Shown in pieces: positions 61,297 through 64,000 of a stretch of DNA of 64,000 nt; within the stretch, counting starts at the first letter, position 1; every line of letters starts with the position of its first letter. The notes under the pieces were generated by a model. The model was not told the DNA's origin. It searched no databases and worked only from the letters and a program-made list of their open reading frames with translations. A program made the position numbers and the translations under genes. This DNA is from an uncultured Pseudomonadales bacterium (lineage in GTDB: Bacteria; Pseudomonadota; Gammaproteobacteria; Pseudomonadales; Azotimanducaceae), in contig CALKBV010000018.1 in assembly GCA_937775265.1 (NCBI GenBank), forward strand, positions 1 through 64,000, in the 5' to 3' direction.

Positions 61297-62673
61297 ATGA
61301 CAGAGCCAATGCAACGCTTATCCCGCTTCAAGCTGTTCTGTTACGGCGTCACGGATATGCCACTGCATTTTGCGTTAACGCCGGTTCTTATTTTCGTTCC
61401 CAACTATTACACATCTGAAATGGGCATTAGCCTGATCCTGCTGGGAAATATGTTGTTGCTTGCCCGAGTCATGGATGTCTTTACAGACCCGCTAGTCGGT
61501 TATTGGAGTGATCGAACCCGGTCTCGATGGGGAAGACGAAGACCGTGGATTGTTGTGGGGATGCCAATTCTTACTTTGAGCTTTTATTTTCTTTTTTTAC
61601 CGTCGGGCAAGGTGGGTGCGGGTTATTTGTTTGCGTGCATCATGGGATTGTATTTAGCGTTAACGATGATCTTGATTCCATACTACTCGTGGGCGGCGGA
61701 GCTGTCGGATGATTACCGTGAAAGGTCGCGGATAACCGGCTGGAGGTCCGCGATAGGGATAGTGGGTAACATAGCCGCGCAGGGTGTCCCGATTCTGTTT
61801 CTTGTGCTGTTTAACTATGGCGGGGACGAAGCGGTGATGACCATCCTTGGTGTCATGATGGTCATTCTGCTGCCGTTATGCGTGTTGGTCACGGTTACGC
61901 AAGTGCCTGAAACGCGCAACTACGTTAGTTCAACAACACCGATTGCCAAGGGCTTCCGGCTGATGTGGCGTAATGGTCCATTTAAGAGGCTGATTACTGC
62001 CCTGATGATCGGCTCGACGGCATTCAATATCACCACCCCGCTTTACGCCTTTTTTGTGGGTTATGTGCTCGGCGCGCCAAAGATGACTGTGGTGATGCTC
62101 GCCTTTTTCTATACCTTTAACCTGATAGGCATCCCATTTTGGGTCTGGTTGTCCAACCAGATTGGAAAGCACCGAGCTTATGCTGCGAGTTTTATTCTGA
62201 TTGGGTGTGCGCACCCGCTCTATATCTTTCATGGCTGGGGTGACTTCTGGTGGATGATTCCAATATCAATAGTCTCCGGATTCGCAGGGGGTGCCTTCGC
62301 TGCGCTGCCCAACTCGATGAAAGCTGATGTTATAGACCTGGACACCATGTTGAGTGGGGATAATCGCAGCGCATCTTTTTTTGCAACCTGGTCGTTCACG
62401 GCCAAAATGTCGGCCGCAGTGGGTGGCTGGATTGCGTTGAATGTTCTCGGAATAATCGGATTTGATCCGCAGCTTGGTGCCGGTAATAGCGAGGAACACA
62501 TGCTTGGGCTCAGGGTCCTTTTTACGATTCCCCCGGCGATTTTGTTTTTTACCGCAGCTGCAATCGTGTGGAATTATCCTATTACAGCCGAGCGACACGC
62601 GCGCATGAGAGCCACTATTGCAAGGCGGGACGCTCGGCGACTTGCTAAAGCAACCGCTAACCCGATCAGTTGA
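61297..62673 (+). CDS. MFS carrier, glycoside-pentoside-hexuronide (GPH) family
   Basis: A 458-residue cation symporter-like carrier: LLLARVMDVFTDPLVGYWSDRTRSRWGRRRPW is the GPH signature, and the second half has TFNLIGIPFWVWLSNQIGK and AALPNSMKADVIDLDTMLSG. The family moves sugars and glycosides with cations, and related carriers are common in hydroxylated-steroid or lactone clusters. It is followed 19 bases later by an NTF2-like protein gene with which it probably shares a transcript. Confidence 0.9.
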   Translation: MTEPMQRLSRFKLFCYGVTDMPLHFALTPVLIFVPNYYTSEMGISLILLGNMLLLARVMDVFTDPLVGYWSDRTRSRWGRRRPWIVVGMPILTLSFYFLFLPSGKVGAGYLFACIMGLYLALTMILIPYYSWAAELSDDYRERSRITGWRSAIGIVGNIAAQGVPILFLVLFNYGGDEAVMTILGVMMVILLPLCVLVTVTQVPETRNYVSSTTPIAKGFRLMWRNGPFKRLITALMIGSTAFNITTPLYAFFVGYVLGAPKMTVVMLAFFYTFNLIGIPFWVWLSNQIGKHRAYAASFILIGCAHPLYIFHGWGDFWWMIPISIVSGFAGGAFAALPNSMKADVIDLDTMLSGDNRSASFFATWSFTAKMSAAVGGWIALNVLGIIGFDPQLGAGNSEEHMLGLRVLFTIPPAILFFTAAAIVWNYPITAERHARMRATIARRDARRLAKATANPIS

Positions 62674-62692
62674 CCCGAGGTATCGAGGAAAA

Positions 62693-63178
62693 ATGAAAAG
62701 ACCACCTGTCCTGTTAATCGCACTACTGTTTTTTGGCGCCGAATTGAAAGCTGCCAACCAGTCGATTGATGAATTGCTGGATGGATTTCATTCGGCGGCC
62801 GCAAATTCCAACTTTGATGATTACTTTTCCCGTTTCTCGTCTAACGGGTACTTTCTTGGCACTGACGCGGCAGAGCGCTGGTCGGTTGAAAAGTTCAAAC
62901 ATTACGCCCGCCCGGCTTTTTCTGCGGGCAGAGGTTGGCGCTATCTCGTTCTGAGCCGAAGTCTTGAGTCTGTATCAGGCCTTGATGTTGTTTGGTTTGA
63001 CGAGGTCTTGACGAACGCCAGGCTTGGCAAGTGCCGTGGTACGGGAGTTGTTGTCAAGGAAAATGGCAACTGGAAGATTGCACAGTACAGCTTGACCCTG
63101 TTGATACCCAATGATATCGCGGTCTCTGTGGGTACGCAGTCCATGCAGGCAGATGCACTGGTGGCGCCTTCACTCTAG
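62693..63178 (+). CDS. Secreted NTF2-like / SnoaL-type protein
   Basis: A 161-residue protein with signal MKRPPVLLIALLFFGAELKAA, then QSIDELLDGFHSAAANSNFDDYFSRF, KFKHYARPAF and GTGVVVKENGNWKIAQYSLTLLIPND, the pattern of ketosteroid-isomerase-like NTF2 proteins. Export to the periplasm is expected. ATG 62693 has GAGGAA before it, while upstream in-frame starts lie inside the GPH gene. Function is unknown. Confidence 0.85.
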   Translation: MKRPPVLLIALLFFGAELKAANQSIDELLDGFHSAAANSNFDDYFSRFSSNGYFLGTDAAERWSVEKFKHYARPAFSAGRGWRYLVLSRSLESVSGLDVVWFDEVLTNARLGKCRGTGVVVKENGNWKIAQYSLTLLIPNDIAVSVGTQSMQADALVAPSL

Positions 63179-63224
63179 CAGGTTATACTCGATCCGGGGA
63201 CAGCCTAAAACCAAAGGAGGAGCA

Positions 63225-64000
63225 ATGTCAGAATTAAGAGAAGTCGAAAGTTGGCCCGAGCAGGAAACAAGAGGGCATACGATCCCGGGATCCCGTTACA
63301 CCTCAGAAGAGTTTCGTAAACAGGAATGGGATGGCATGTGGACCAAGGTTTGGCTGCTTCTTGGTCGAGAAGATGAACTGCCAGAACCAGGCGACTGGCA
63401 AATGGAAGAAGTCGGAGTCCGAAGAAATTCTGATGGTTAGGCAGAAAGACGGGGGCGTTAAGGCGTTCTATAACGTATGCCAGCATCGAGGCAATCCATT
63501 GGTCTCAGAACCTAAAGGCACCGTTCTGAGGCGTTTCGTCTGTAAATATCACAGTTGGGCTTTCCTGCCCGACGGCACCCTCAACTTTGCACCCGACAAA
63601 GAAGACTTTCCTGAAGGTAACCCCTGCAATAAAGTCACGTTGGAAGAAGTGCGCTGCGAGACGTTTGCGGGCTTTATCTGGGTCAACATGGACCCGGACT
63701 GCATTAGCCTGCAAAAATTCCTCGGACCGATTTGGGACGACTGGGAAGCGCGAAACGTTGATACGTGGCAGCGAACAATGGCAAATTCCATGTGGCTGCC
63801 CTGCAACTGGAAAGTGGTACTGGATAACTTTAATGAGTCGTACCACGTACCAACAGTTCATCAGGGAGCGACTCCCGATACCGACAGAAAAGCAATCCGT
63901 GGCAATATTGATACCTATTTCAAGGAAACGCGATTCGACCTTTCCGATGAAGGTCATAACCGAATGGTGATGAAGGGGGGGTTCGGTGTTGGTCAGACAG
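63225..64000 (+). pseudogene. Rieske non-heme iron oxygenase, frameshifted and cut by the window end
   Basis: The gene starts behind GGAGG (ATG 63225) as MSELREVESWPEQETRG and runs to DWQMEEVGVRRNSDG, stopping at 63440. From 63415 the next frame continues ESEEILMVRQKDGGVKAFYN with Rieske ligands CQHRG and CKYHSWAF and iron-site LDNFNESYHVPTVHQG, to the window end. Dropping one base near 63414-63417 gives EVGSEEILMVRQ, matching the family. Either a real single-base pseudogene mutation or a sequence error. The sequence beyond the window is unknown. Confidence 0.85.

Noticed and set aside
63587..63970. 127-codon plus-strand frame inside the Rieske gene
   Set aside because: It is an out-of-frame shadow of the second part of the frameshifted oxygenase, whose true frame carries the Rieske and iron-site motifs.

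Overview
The window looks like a chromosomal segment of an aerobic, heterotrophic, probably marine gammaproteobacterium. Evidence for this is a split class II ribonucleotide reductase (nrdJa/nrdJb), a TIGR02647-type small protein, DUF1853 and DUF938 proteins, an mdlA/mdlB exporter pair, a selD fused to a flavin oxidoreductase, roughly 50 % G+C, and a dense load of oxidative catabolic genes (Rieske oxygenases, P450, CoA ligases, CaiB, crotonase, many SDRs). No rRNA, tRNA, CRISPR array, integrase or transposase gene was seen. The taxonomic statement is an inference from gene content only.

Layout. 0-5.3 kb: the end of a frameshifted M20 peptidase, a GNAT-like gene, then nrdJa-nrdJb-thyA on the minus strand, a DNA-precursor operon with a DnaA box and a pair of NrdR-like boxes upstream. 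5.3-8.5 kb: an SDR and an acyl-CoA ligase that share a 15-bp upstream sequence, and a GyrI-like protein. 8.6-9.7 kb: a G+C-rich methyltransferase gene bracketed by two 65-bp direct repeats, a probable mobile cassette. 9.7-20.2 kb: membrane and housekeeping genes, a split MFS/spermidine-synthase-like pair, a heterodimeric ABC exporter, DUF1853, an HSL-type esterase and the selD fusion. 20.3-28.3 kb: a catabolic block (ALDH, enolase-superfamily dehydratase, ketopantoate-reductase-like enzyme, hydrolase, VOC protein and MarR regulator). 28.7-34.6 kb: the most rearranged part. It holds a DUF1326-DUF2182 fusion, a chimeric metE-like/MFS pseudogene, a flavin monooxygenase and MarR gene pair with four phased operator-like repeats and two palindromes, and a decayed TonB receptor. 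34.6-43.5 kb: gdhA, a minus-strand ADH-CaiB-crotonase-Rieske cluster with a minisatellite inside it, and a divergent SDR-oxidoreductase pair. 43.5-46.5 kb: DAHP synthase and a phosphatase-kinase fusion. 46.8-58.6 kb: ThuA, SDR, isomerase, TetR, NTF2-like, P450 and PPOX genes, then a CoA ligase, MaoC hydratase and CBS protein. 58.8-64 kb: a DUF2235 hydrolase, two divergent MFS carriers, an NTF2-like secreted protein and a frameshifted, window-truncated Rieske oxygenase.

Together the genes describe uptake (TonB remnant, MFS), CoA activation (two ligases, CaiB), oxidation (Rieske, P450, flavin monooxygenase, SDR/ADH/ALDH) and hydration (crotonase, MaoC) of a hydrophobic or aromatic/terpenoid-like carbon source, under local MarR and TetR control. 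The substrates cannot be read from sequence. The items most worth a second look are the repeat-bracketed methyltransferase cassette at 8591-9660, the operator array and paired palindromes at 31068-33004 with the two pseudogenes beside them, and the phosphatase-kinase fusion at 44734-46533.
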